Below, piece by piece: positions 13,683-21,420 of a DNA stretch of 41,135 bases. The stretch is from contig JAFRQH010000015.1 in NCBI GenBank assembly GCA_017428725.1, positions 1 to 41,135 of the forward strand, written 5' to 3'. Position 1 is the first letter of the stretch. Each line of letters opens with the position of its first letter. The translations under genes were made by a program, and so were the position numbers. The notes under the pieces were generated by a model. It saw nothing but the letters and a program-made list of their open reading frames with translations, did not search any database and was not told where the DNA came from. This DNA comes from Bacteroidales bacterium. Its GTDB lineage: Bacteria > Bacteroidota > Bacteroidia > Bacteroidales > UBA932.

Positions 13683-16421
13683 ATGAAACGCAGTCTGCTG
13701 CTTGCAACGCTCCTGCTGGCCGTTCCGCTGGCAGTCCGGGCCCAGTTCTTCCCTGTCGAAGCCAATCCCTATGGGGAGCGCCCGGTCATCGTGCCCGTGC
13801 CCACGACGGTCGCGGGCGTCGACACTCCCGTCGTCACCCTGCCTGCCGCCTGGGAGCGGAGCCAGGCCGGCACCGCCTCGGTCCTGACCCAGGAGGTGCC
13901 CATTCCGGCCACCTTCGAGGGCCGGCGCGTCATCCTCCGTTTCGAGGACACATCCCAGTCCGCCCGGCTGGAGGTGGGCGGCCGCTTCGTCCGGGACTAC
14001 TGGGGCTCTTCCGGCGCCTGGACGGCGGACATCACGGACTTCGTGACGCCCGGTGAGCCCGCCCGGATCGCCGTCCGCCTGGAGCGCAGCCCGGGCCTGG
14101 GCGCCTTCGTGCGCTTCACGCCGATGATTCGCAACGCCTCCCTGTACGCCGTGCCGGAGCAGTATGTCCAGCGCTTCCGCCTGACGACGGACTTCGACGC
14201 GCAGTACAAAGATGCGGAACTGGAGGTCTGGGTCCGGGTCTCGGAGCCCGGCGTGGGCAGCCTGCGGCTCTCCGCCACGGGCCCCGACGGCAAGCGCCTG
14301 TCGCTCTCGCCCGCGAGCGTCAGGCTGCCCGCCGGGATGGAGGAGTTCAAGTACAAAGTCAAGGTCAGGGCTCCGCGCAAGTGGGACGCTGAGCACCCGA
14401 ACCTCTATGACCTGACGCTCAGCCTGCTGGATGCGCGTGGCAAAGTGACCCAGACCCTGACGCGCAGCTATGGCTTCCGCGAGGTCGAGGTGCGCGGCCG
14501 GCAGATGTTCGTCAACGGGCAGGAAGTCAAGTTCCGCGGCTTCTGGGGCGGCGATTCGCCCGAGCAGCTGCGCTCGCTCAACGTCAACCACACGCGCCAG
14601 AAATGGGCCACCGAGGCCTATCTGAACCGGGCGGACGCCGCCGGCTTGTACGTGCTCGACGAGAACAGCGTGGACTTCGCCAAGTTCGGCGCCGAGGTGG
14701 ATCCGCAATACGCCCGCCAGTGGCTCGCCCTGGTCGAGGACAAGCTCGAGCGCGACTGGAACCACCCGTCGGTGGTGATGTGGGGCCTGGGCAACGAGAG
14801 TTTCCAGGGCCCCAACATCCTCGCTACGCACCGCTATGTCAAGGCCGAGGACCCGCAGCGCCCCACGATGTTCAGCTGGGCCAACCGCATCGGCACGGAC
14901 GAGCCGCTGCCCTACGACATCTACAGTTTCCACTACGCCCCGGCCGATGCGGATGTCTCCGACTACGGCGTCTCGATCTGGCATTCCCCCTCGCTGGTGC
15001 TCCAGCGCCGTCCGCGACCCCGGATTCCGGTGCTCGTGGACGAGGCCACGCACGTCTGCATCTCGATGGAGGAGCTCACGCGCGACCCCAACGTACGCAA
15101 CTTCTGGGGCGAGAGCATCCTGCAGGCCTGGAACCGGGCCTGGACCACGGACGGTGCGCTGGGCCTGGACCAGTTCGGCCTGTTCCGCTATCTCGCGGAC
15201 AACACGCCCGAGATCTGGAACCTCCGCAAGGCCTACTCGCCGGTGCGGATCGCCCGGCGCGACTACGACCTGCCCGCACCCGGGCAGCCGCTCGTCCTCG
15301 ATGTCGAGAACCGCTTCTGCCACACCAATCTCTCTGAAGTGAGTTTCGCCTGGAAGACGCCGCGTGAGGAAGGCGTCTTGGCGGGGCCCTACGCCCTGCC
15401 GCGCAGGAGGGCCTCCCTTGCCATCCCCGCCCAGGATCTCCGTGCGGGCGATGTGGTCGAAGTCACGGTCACCGAACCGGGTGGCCTGCAGGTCGACGAG
15501 TACCGCTTCGTGGTGGGTGCGCAGCCTTTCCGCCTGCCGGCGGTGGCGGGCCCCGCACCGGCCATCCGGCAGGACGAGGCCCAGGCCGTCATCAGCGGCC
15601 GGGATTTCGAGCTCCGCTACAACAAGTATTCGGGGCAGATTGCCTCCTTCATCTACAAGGGCGAGACCGTCCTGACCGGCGGGCCGCACCTGCAGTTGCT
15701 TCGTTCCGGGATCGACGTGGGCGAGTACTGGCCGCAGTCGAGCCGCATCTATGCCGAGGGCAACGAAGCGGTCATCGACATCGACGCCATCTATTCCCCG
15801 ATCGCGGCGGCCTTCCAGATCCGGATCGACGGGACGGGGATGATGCGGGTCCGCTACACCATCAAGCATATCCCGGATATGGCTCCCGCCTCCCGGATGC
15901 TTCCGTGGGACGGGACGGACACGGGCGGCTACAGCGAGGTCGGCGTCAAGTTCACGCTCCCCGCGGCGGTGGACCGCCTGCAGTGGGCCCGCCGGGGCCT
16001 CTGGACCGTCTATCCCGAGGACCACATCGGGCGTGAGCAGGGCTGCGCGCCGCGCCACGCCGCCGAGGACGCCACCCTGTGGAAGGACCTTGACCACGAC
16101 CACTACTGGAACGATGCGCACTGGTCCATCGCCAACGGGCCCCGCAAGGAGACGGCCACCAACGACTTCCGCTCCTCCAAGGAGTACATCCGCACGGCCG
16201 AGGTGCTGCTTGCCGGCAAGGCTTTGGGCGTCCAGGCCCTCTCCGAGGAGCGGGACGCCGTCCGCCTGGAAGCGGCGCGCGCCGACGGCCCCGTGACACT
16301 GATCATCAACAACGAGTGGAACTATCCCACGCTCGGGATCGGCAACTATATGAAGCCGCCCATCCGCTGCACCGACGGCTACACCAATACGGTGTACCTC
16401 CGGCCCTACAGCGCAGAGTAA
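13683..16421 (+). CDS. Secreted GH2-like glycoside hydrolase, divergent
   Basis: This 912-residue exported protein has signal peptide MKRSLLLATLLLAVPLAVRA cut before Gln-Phe. The fold follows GH2 beta-galactosidase/beta-glucuronidase: a jelly-roll (about 50-170), an Ig-like domain (about 170-265), a TIM barrel (about 275-540) and a C-terminal beta-galactosidase small-chain-like sandwich (about 600-910, RYNKYSGQIASFIYKGE). Barrel motifs include GLYVLDENSVDF, acid/base candidate E372 in HPSVVMWGLGNES, and nucleophile candidate E454 in PVLVDEATHV. The usual substrate loop between the barrel's first strand (FRGFWGG) and the NVNHTRQKW segment is about 25 residues shorter than in LacZ-type enzymes, and the normal RTSHYP is absent. 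Activity and substrate are therefore uncertain. It follows recJ by 10 nt and faces susD across a shared terminator. Confidence 0.82.
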   Translation: MKRSLLLATLLLAVPLAVRAQFFPVEANPYGERPVIVPVPTTVAGVDTPVVTLPAAWERSQAGTASVLTQEVPIPATFEGRRVILRFEDTSQSARLEVGGRFVRDYWGSSGAWTADITDFVTPGEPARIAVRLERSPGLGAFVRFTPMIRNASLYAVPEQYVQRFRLTTDFDAQYKDAELEVWVRVSEPGVGSLRLSATGPDGKRLSLSPASVRLPAGMEEFKYKVKVRAPRKWDAEHPNLYDLTLSLLDARGKVTQTLTRSYGFREVEVRGRQMFVNGQEVKFRGFWGGDSPEQLRSLNVNHTRQKWATEAYLNRADAAGLYVLDENSVDFAKFGAEVDPQYARQWLALVEDKLERDWNHPSVVMWGLGNESFQGPNILATHRYVKAEDPQRPTMFSWANRIGTDEPLPYDIYSFHYAPADADVSDYGVSIWHSPSLVLQRRPRPRIPVLVDEATHVCISMEELTRDPNVRNFWGESILQAWNRAWTTDGALGLDQFGLFRYLADNTPEIWNLRKAYSPVRIARRDYDLPAPGQPLVLDVENRFCHTNLSEVSFAWKTPREEGVLAGPYALPRRRASLAIPAQDLRAGDVVEVTVTEPGGLQVDEYRFVVGAQPFRLPAVAGPAPAIRQDEAQAVISGRDFELRYNKYSGQIASFIYKGETVLTGGPHLQLLRSGIDVGEYWPQSSRIYAEGNEAVIDIDAIYSPIAAAFQIRIDGTGMMRVRYTIKHIPDMAPASRMLPWDGTDTGGYSEVGVKFTLPAAVDRLQWARRGLWTVYPEDHIGREQGCAPRHAAEDATLWKDLDHDHYWNDAHWSIANGPRKETATNDFRSSKEYIRTAEVLLAGKALGVQALSEERDAVRLEAARADGPVTLIINNEWNYPTLGIGNYMKPPIRCTDGYTNTVYLRPYSAE

Positions 16422-16457
16422 CAGAAAACCGGACCCCGACGGGGTCCGGTTTTCTGT
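16421..16457. terminator. Bidirectional intrinsic terminator between the GH2-like gene and susD
   Basis: A perfect 17-bp stem (16421-16437 / 16441-16457, ACAGAAAACCGGACCCC arm) has a 3-nt loop gac. A-rich and T-rich stem ends (aaaa..tttt) let it act on both strands. It starts on the last base of the GH2-like stop codon and lies 21 nt beyond the susD stop. Confidence 0.93.
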
Positions 16458-16478
16458 AAACATACCAGCGGATCCTGG

Positions 16479-18110
16479 CTATTTCTGCGGCCCGTCGTAG
16501 TCGGGACGGGTGTAGTACTGGGTGAGCGTGTAGCCCGCTTCCTTGGCCTGCTCGACGGAGAAGTTCGGGATGGGCCAGTATTCGCTGGTCGGCGTCCTGT
16601 TGAGCGCGCTCATCGTCTGGTAGTATTTGCCGAAACGGATGAGGTCGATCTTGCGGAAGCCCTCATACAGGAACTCGTGGCCGCGCTCGAGGAGTAGGGC
16701 GTCGAGGAAGGCGTCCGCGCTGGCGGTCTTTTCGGCGCTCAGGCCGGCCAGGCCGGCGCGGGCGCGCACCTCGTTGACGGCGTCGATGGCCTCCTGCGGG
16801 ACGCTGCCGCTCTTGCGGACGGCGGCCTCTGCGTAGAGCAGCAGGACGTCGGCCCAGCGTGCGAGGGGAATGTCATTGCTCTGGTAGGACAGGGTCGGCT
16901 CCTCGAAGGGATACTTGTTGATGATGAAGCCGTCCCAGAGGTCACCGACGTTCGAGCGGTCGATGTAGCCCACGCCGCGGTAGTAGATGCGGTCCACGAT
17001 GACGTCCCTGCGCAGGTCGCCCGGCTCATAGGTGTCGAAGAACGTGGTGTCGACGTTCATCGTCTGGTTCCAAGGCGTACCGCCGGCATTGGCGCACCAG
17101 GTCGGATTGCCCTTGTCATCTTTCTTCTGTGCCTGGTTGGAACCGGCGATATAATAGAAGAAGGGGTTGAAGTTGCCCTGGTTGTCGGAACCGGTCGGAC
17201 CGGCGGAGACGGAGACCTCCATGATGTCCTCGCAGGAGAAGTCGTTCTTGGCGCGGAAGAGCTCGACATAGGGGTTGCCGCTGTCGCCGGGGTCGGTGAA
17301 GAGCTTGTAGCCACCGGTGAACTGGCTCTTGAGGTCATAGGCCTTCTGGTACCAGCCGGACATATGGGAACCCTCGTTGAGGCAGTGGCGCATCAACATG
17401 ATGCGGGCGTAGTCGGCCGTATAACGGCCCTTGTCGGACTGCTTCTCCGGAGCGTTCTGGGCGGCATAGTCGAAGTCGTCGTAGATCCACTGGCTGATGG
17501 CATCAAGGGTCGGGCGCTCGAGTTTGGCTTCCAGTTCCTCATTGCCCACGTCGGCGGGATCGAGGATGAAGGGGAGCGGACCGTAGATGTGCAGCAGGTA
17601 GTACATCATCATACCGCGGCAGATGCGGGCCTCGGCTTCGAACTGCTTCTTCTTGGCGGCGGGAAGGATGCTCTCGTCGGCATCGCGGAAGTCGCCGATG
17701 ATCTTGGTGAAGCGCGTGACGTCGCGCAGGCCCTCGTAGTAGGACGGGGTGCCGGAGTTGTAGCCGCGGCGCTGTAACTCCAGGTCGGTGAAGTAGCACT
17801 GCGTCAGGCGCAGCCAGCTGCCACCCCAGGAGTGCAGGGCCGGCAGGCAGTAGTCGGAGGAGGTGTCGAACAGACGATAGACCGTGGCCTCACCGCCGTA
17901 GAAGTTGTGCTGCTGTCCGGAAATGGAGTGGCTCCACTTGGTGGTGTACGGGGTATAGCAGAGCATCAGCTCACTCTCGAAGTCGGCCGTTGTGGCCGGG
18001 AAATTGGTCGTGGTCAGGGTGCCGTAGATCTTGGGATCGAAGTTCTTCTCGCAGGAGGCGAGGGTGAACAGGGCGGCGACCGCCATCAGGGAAACAAATA
18101 TCTTTTTCAT
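16479..18110 (-). CDS. susD: SusD/RagB-family outer-membrane glycan-binding lipoprotein
   Basis: SusD-like proteins cap the SusC transporter on the cell surface and capture glycan ligands. The 543-residue product has a lipoprotein signal MKKIFVSLMAVAALFTLASC with lipobox LASC and the lipidated Cys at 20. The RagB/SusD TPR-like helices follow, for example AEARICRGMMMYYLLHIYGP and the C-terminal SusD core ARWADVLLLYAEAAVRKSGS...AIDAVNEVRARAGLAGL and FLYEGFRKIDLIRFGKYY. It lies 21 nt downstream of susC on the same strand and ends before the bidirectional terminator. The glycan specificity cannot be read from the sequence. Confidence 0.95.
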   Translation of the reverse strand: MKKIFVSLMAVAALFTLASCEKNFDPKIYGTLTTTNFPATTADFESELMLCYTPYTTKWSHSISGQQHNFYGGEATVYRLFDTSSDYCLPALHSWGGSWLRLTQCYFTDLELQRRGYNSGTPSYYEGLRDVTRFTKIIGDFRDADESILPAAKKKQFEAEARICRGMMMYYLLHIYGPLPFILDPADVGNEELEAKLERPTLDAISQWIYDDFDYAAQNAPEKQSDKGRYTADYARIMLMRHCLNEGSHMSGWYQKAYDLKSQFTGGYKLFTDPGDSGNPYVELFRAKNDFSCEDIMEVSVSAGPTGSDNQGNFNPFFYYIAGSNQAQKKDDKGNPTWCANAGGTPWNQTMNVDTTFFDTYEPGDLRRDVIVDRIYYRGVGYIDRSNVGDLWDGFIINKYPFEEPTLSYQSNDIPLARWADVLLLYAEAAVRKSGSVPQEAIDAVNEVRARAGLAGLSAEKTASADAFLDALLLERGHEFLYEGFRKIDLIRFGKYYQTMSALNRTPTSEYWPIPNFSVEQAKEAGYTLTQYYTRPDYDGPQK

Positions 18111-18131
18111 ATTTCTAGCAAGCTGTTAGGG

Positions 18132-21100
18132 TTAGAAGGAAGCCTTGACACCGAGGGAGAACGAACGGGTCATCGGATAGTTGGCACCGCTGGTACCCTT
18201 GCCGCCGGAGGAGTTGTTGACTTCCGGGTCAAGCGGGCCGTACTTGCTGAAAGTGAGCGGGTTCTGGGCGTCGAAATAGATCTTCAGTCCGGTGAAGACA
18301 TTGCCCATCCGCTGGAGAACCTTGGAAGAGAAGTTGTAGCCGAGCGTGATGTTGCGCACGCGCACGAACGATGCATTCTCCATACCGTAATCGGTGCTGA
18401 CGCCTTCCGGCAGGCTGGCAGTAATCAAGGTAGTACCGATACCCTGGTGGGAGCCGTTGGGGTTGGTCTCGGAGTTGTAGATGTGGTAGATCATCGTGGA
18501 TGCGTTGGTGGTCTGGGCCGCCAGGTCCCTGCCGCTGGCCCACCCCCAGGCATAGTTGCTCTTGAAGACGCCAAGCTGGGAGTACATGAAGATGTCGAGG
18601 TCCCAGTTCTTCCAGGTAAGGGTGTTGCCGAAGCCCCAGTAGAGGGTCGGGAAGCCGGCCCGGTGGTCGATGTCCTCCTTGGTGATCTGGCCGTCACCGT
18701 TGAGGTCCACGAGGATGGCCGTACCCGGAACGCGGTGGCTTTCGGGCTGCCAGCTCGGGCAGTTGCTCAGGTCACTCTTGATCAGTTCCCCGGTAGTACG
18801 GTAGAAGTAGCTGATGGACGTCGGCTCGTTCTCGCGGATCTGGTAGTTGTTGAAGTCGAAGCCCGGCATCCGCTCTTTCCAGATGGACTTGTAGCGGGAC
18901 AGGGTCAGGATGCTGGTCCAGCGCAGGTTCGGCTTCTGGATGTTGACGGTGTTGATCGTGGCATCCCAACCATAACGCTGGATGTGCGAACCGTTGATCG
19001 GGCGCGTGCCCAGATAGGAAAGGGCAGCCGTATTGGCGCTTCCGAGCCGGTCGGTCACGTCATTGACGAAGTAGTCGAAGGAACCGCTGATCCGGTCGCC
19101 CAGGACGCTGAAGTCCAGACCGACGTTCTTCATGATGGTCTTCTCCCAGCTGACGTCGGGATAGTCGGCGCTCGTCTGCTTGTACGGCGTGTAGCTGACA
19201 GCTCCGCCGGAGAACTCGACCGGATAGTTGTACGGAGAATAGGCGCCGTACAGGGAGGTACCGAGGTTGTCGTTGCCGGTCACGCCGTAGGAGGCGCGGA
19301 GCTTGAGGAGGTTGATCCACTTGACGTCCTGCATGAAGGGCTCGTTGAAGATCTTCCAGGCCAGGGACACGGACGGGAACCAGGAATACTTCTTGGTCGG
19401 GAAGAACTTGTCGGTACCGTCGCGACGCAGGGTACCTGCAATCACGTAGCGGTCCCAGAGGTCCACGCTGGCACGGGCGAACTGGGAGCGCTTCTCATTC
19501 TCCCACTTGGAGGAAGAAAGGCTCTTGGAGCCCGTGGCGGCGGCGACGTTGTAGTTCTGGATGATGTCGTTGGTGTCGTAGTAGGCGATGCCCATCGCAT
19601 CACCCCAGCTCAGGTAGCGGCCCATGCCGACCACGGCGTCGACCTGTGCCGGGCCGAACTGATGGTTGAAGATCAGCATACCTTCCAGGGTGCTGTAGGC
19701 CTGCTTGTTGTCCTGCAGGTTACCACGGGACTGGAAGACCTGGTCGAAATACACGTCGGAGGGGATGTAGGAGGAGCGGTTGGCGTATTCGGAATTGTAG
19801 CCAAACTGGGCCTTGGCGGAAAGCCATCCCTTGACGATGTCGGCGTCGGCGACGAAGTTGGTGCTGACGGCCTCGTTGGTGGAGAGGTCGGTCATCTTGA
19901 GCATCGACACGGCGTTCGGGATGTTGCTGTAGGTGAAGAAGCTGCCGTCGTCGTTGTAGGGGCCGTGGTTGGTCGGATAGTGCATTGCGGCCGAAAGCAT
20001 ACCGTCAGCCTGGGTGCCGCGCCCGTGGGAGGCGCCGCCGACCATACCGTTGTTGATCTTGTTCTTGTTGAAGTTGACCGTGGTGCCGAGACGGAGCCAC
20101 TTGGTCAGGTTGGCCGTGATGTTGGCACGCAGGGTAAAGCGCTGATAGTCGCTGTTGGCGACGTTGCCGAGCTGGTCGTGGAAGTTGCCGGAGAGGTAGT
20201 ACTGGACGTTCTCGGTGCCGCCCTGGATGCGGATGTTGTGGGCGTTGATGTGGCCGTTGCGCAGGACCTGGCCTACCCAGTCATAATTGGTGGCGCTGGC
20301 AATCTCGGCATCGGAGAAACGCTGGACCCAGCCGCCGTCGTAGGCGTTGGGGCCGTAGACACCCATCTTGTTGTTCACCAGATAGAGTTCCTTGGACCAG
20401 GCGTTGACCTGCTGCATATACTCCTTGCCGGTAAGCGGGGTGAGGTACGGGTAGTTGACCACCCAGGTGTAGGAACCGTCATAGGAGACGCGGACCCTGC
20501 CCTGTTTGCCCTTCTTGGTGGTGATGAGGACGACGCCGTTGGCGGCTGCGATACCGTAGATGGAAGCGGAAGCGTCCTTCAGGACCTCGATGGACTCGAT
20601 GTCGTCGGGGTTGAGGCCGGCGAGGCCGGAACGGTTGATGGAGCTCGGGAGCACGGAGACGGTGCCGCCGTCGGCGCCTTCCAGGGAGCCGGCAGGCATC
20701 ACCATACCGTCCACGACGTAGAGCGGGGTGCCGCCGCCGCGGATGGTCACGTTCACGCCGCCGCCCGGCTGGGTGGAGGACAGCGTGGCCTGCAGACCGG
20801 CGGCGCGTCCCATCAGCATCTGGGACATGTTGGTCGTACCGGTCTTCTGAACCTCGTCGACATTGACCTTGGCGATGGCGGTGGTCAGGTTCTTCTTGGA
20901 GACGGCGCCGTAACCGGTGACGATGGCCTCGTTGAGGAGGTCGACGTCGTCAGGGAGGATGACGTCCACGATGGCGGAAGCACCGACGGTGACCTGGGTG
21001 GTCTTGTAGCCGATGGCGCTGAACTCGAGGACGTCGCCGGCCTTGGCGGCGATGGAGTAGTGACCGTCCACGTCGGTGATGGCGCCTCCGGTCCTGCCGG

Positions 21101-21257
21101 GGATGACGACGCCAGCGCCGATGATCGGTTCACGTTGGTTGTCGAGGACCTGTCCGGTGACGGTCTGGGCCTGGGCCCAGCTGCCCGCGAGGGACAAGAC
21201 CAGTGCAGCCGCAAGCGCGATGAGCGGTTTGCGACCTGTTGAGAAAACAGTTTTCAT
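18132..21257 (-). CDS. susC: SusC/RagA-family TonB-dependent outer-membrane transporter
   Basis: SusC-like proteins are TonB-dependent beta-barrels that import oligosaccharides or peptides captured by SusD. The 1041-residue product has signal peptide MKTVFSTGRKPLIALAAALV... ending AQAQ, a CarboxypepD_reg-like domain (about 33-110: TVTGQVLDNQREPIIGAGVV), a TonB-box region with the SusC motif AIVTGYGAVSKKNLT, a plug (about 125-240) with VTIRGGGTPLYVVDG and IESIEVLKDASASIYGIAAA, and a long C-terminal barrel ending in Phe. No N-terminal STN domain is present, so no anti-sigma signalling is expected. I chose the ATG at 21257 over a TTG at 21284. It pairs with susD. No sensor or glycosidase is in the operon itself; a GH2-like gene converges from the other side. 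Confidence 0.96.
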   Translation of the reverse strand: MKTVFSTGRKPLIALAAALVLSLAGSWAQAQTVTGQVLDNQREPIIGAGVVIPGRTGGAITDVDGHYSIAAKAGDVLEFSAIGYKTTQVTVGASAIVDVILPDDVDLLNEAIVTGYGAVSKKNLTTAIAKVNVDEVQKTGTTNMSQMLMGRAAGLQATLSSTQPGGGVNVTIRGGGTPLYVVDGMVMPAGSLEGADGGTVSVLPSSINRSGLAGLNPDDIESIEVLKDASASIYGIAAANGVVLITTKKGKQGRVRVSYDGSYTWVVNYPYLTPLTGKEYMQQVNAWSKELYLVNNKMGVYGPNAYDGGWVQRFSDAEIASATNYDWVGQVLRNGHINAHNIRIQGGTENVQYYLSGNFHDQLGNVANSDYQRFTLRANITANLTKWLRLGTTVNFNKNKINNGMVGGASHGRGTQADGMLSAAMHYPTNHGPYNDDGSFFTYSNIPNAVSMLKMTDLSTNEAVSTNFVADADIVKGWLSAKAQFGYNSEYANRSSYIPSDVYFDQVFQSRGNLQDNKQAYSTLEGMLIFNHQFGPAQVDAVVGMGRYLSWGDAMGIAYYDTNDIIQNYNVAAATGSKSLSSSKWENEKRSQFARASVDLWDRYVIAGTLRRDGTDKFFPTKKYSWFPSVSLAWKIFNEPFMQDVKWINLLKLRASYGVTGNDNLGTSLYGAYSPYNYPVEFSGGAVSYTPYKQTSADYPDVSWEKTIMKNVGLDFSVLGDRISGSFDYFVNDVTDRLGSANTAALSYLGTRPINGSHIQRYGWDATINTVNIQKPNLRWTSILTLSRYKSIWKERMPGFDFNNYQIRENEPTSISYFYRTTGELIKSDLSNCPSWQPESHRVPGTAILVDLNGDGQITKEDIDHRAGFPTLYWGFGNTLTWKNWDLDIFMYSQLGVFKSNYAWGWASGRDLAAQTTNASTMIYHIYNSETNPNGSHQGIGTTLITASLPEGVSTDYGMENASFVRVRNITLGYNFSSKVLQRMGNVFTGLKIYFDAQNPLTFSKYGPLDPEVNNSSGGKGTSGANYPMTRSFSLGVKASF

Positions 21258-21309
21258 CAAACTTTCTGATTTTTGGTTAGACAAAGATTTTTGTTTGATT
21301 TGAGTCTGA

Positions 21310-21317
21310 CAAAGGTA
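21310..21317 (-). promoter_or_regulatory. Candidate -7 box for susCD
   Basis: On the minus strand TACCTTTG (21317 to 21310) matches TAnnTTTG and predicts a start near 21303, a 45-nt leader before the susC ATG (21257). It lies just downstream of the parC terminator hairpin. Confidence 0.5.
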
Positions 21318-21361
21318 GCAAAAATATAAATATTCTGCGTAATGAATCGATATAAAGAAGC

Positions 21362-21391
21362 GTGGCAGGAAATCTCGGGGATTCCTGCCAC
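21362..21391 (-). terminator. Hairpin terminator after parC
   Basis: A perfect 10-bp stem gtggcaggaa (21362-21371) / ttcctgccac (21382-21391) with a 10-nt loop lies 30 nt past the parC stop. On the minus strand it is followed by GCTTCTTTATAT, a weak T-rich tail. It probably ends the exbB-to-parC transcript. Confidence 0.6.
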
Positions 21392-21420
21392 AGGCTTCAA
21401 ACTATCTTGTCAGAAGGACT

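Noticed and set aside
17832..21242. Plus-strand open frame of 1136 codons opposite susD and susC
   Set aside because: It is an antisense shadow of the SusC/D genes with repetitive Val/Gly/Asp-rich content and no recognisable motif.
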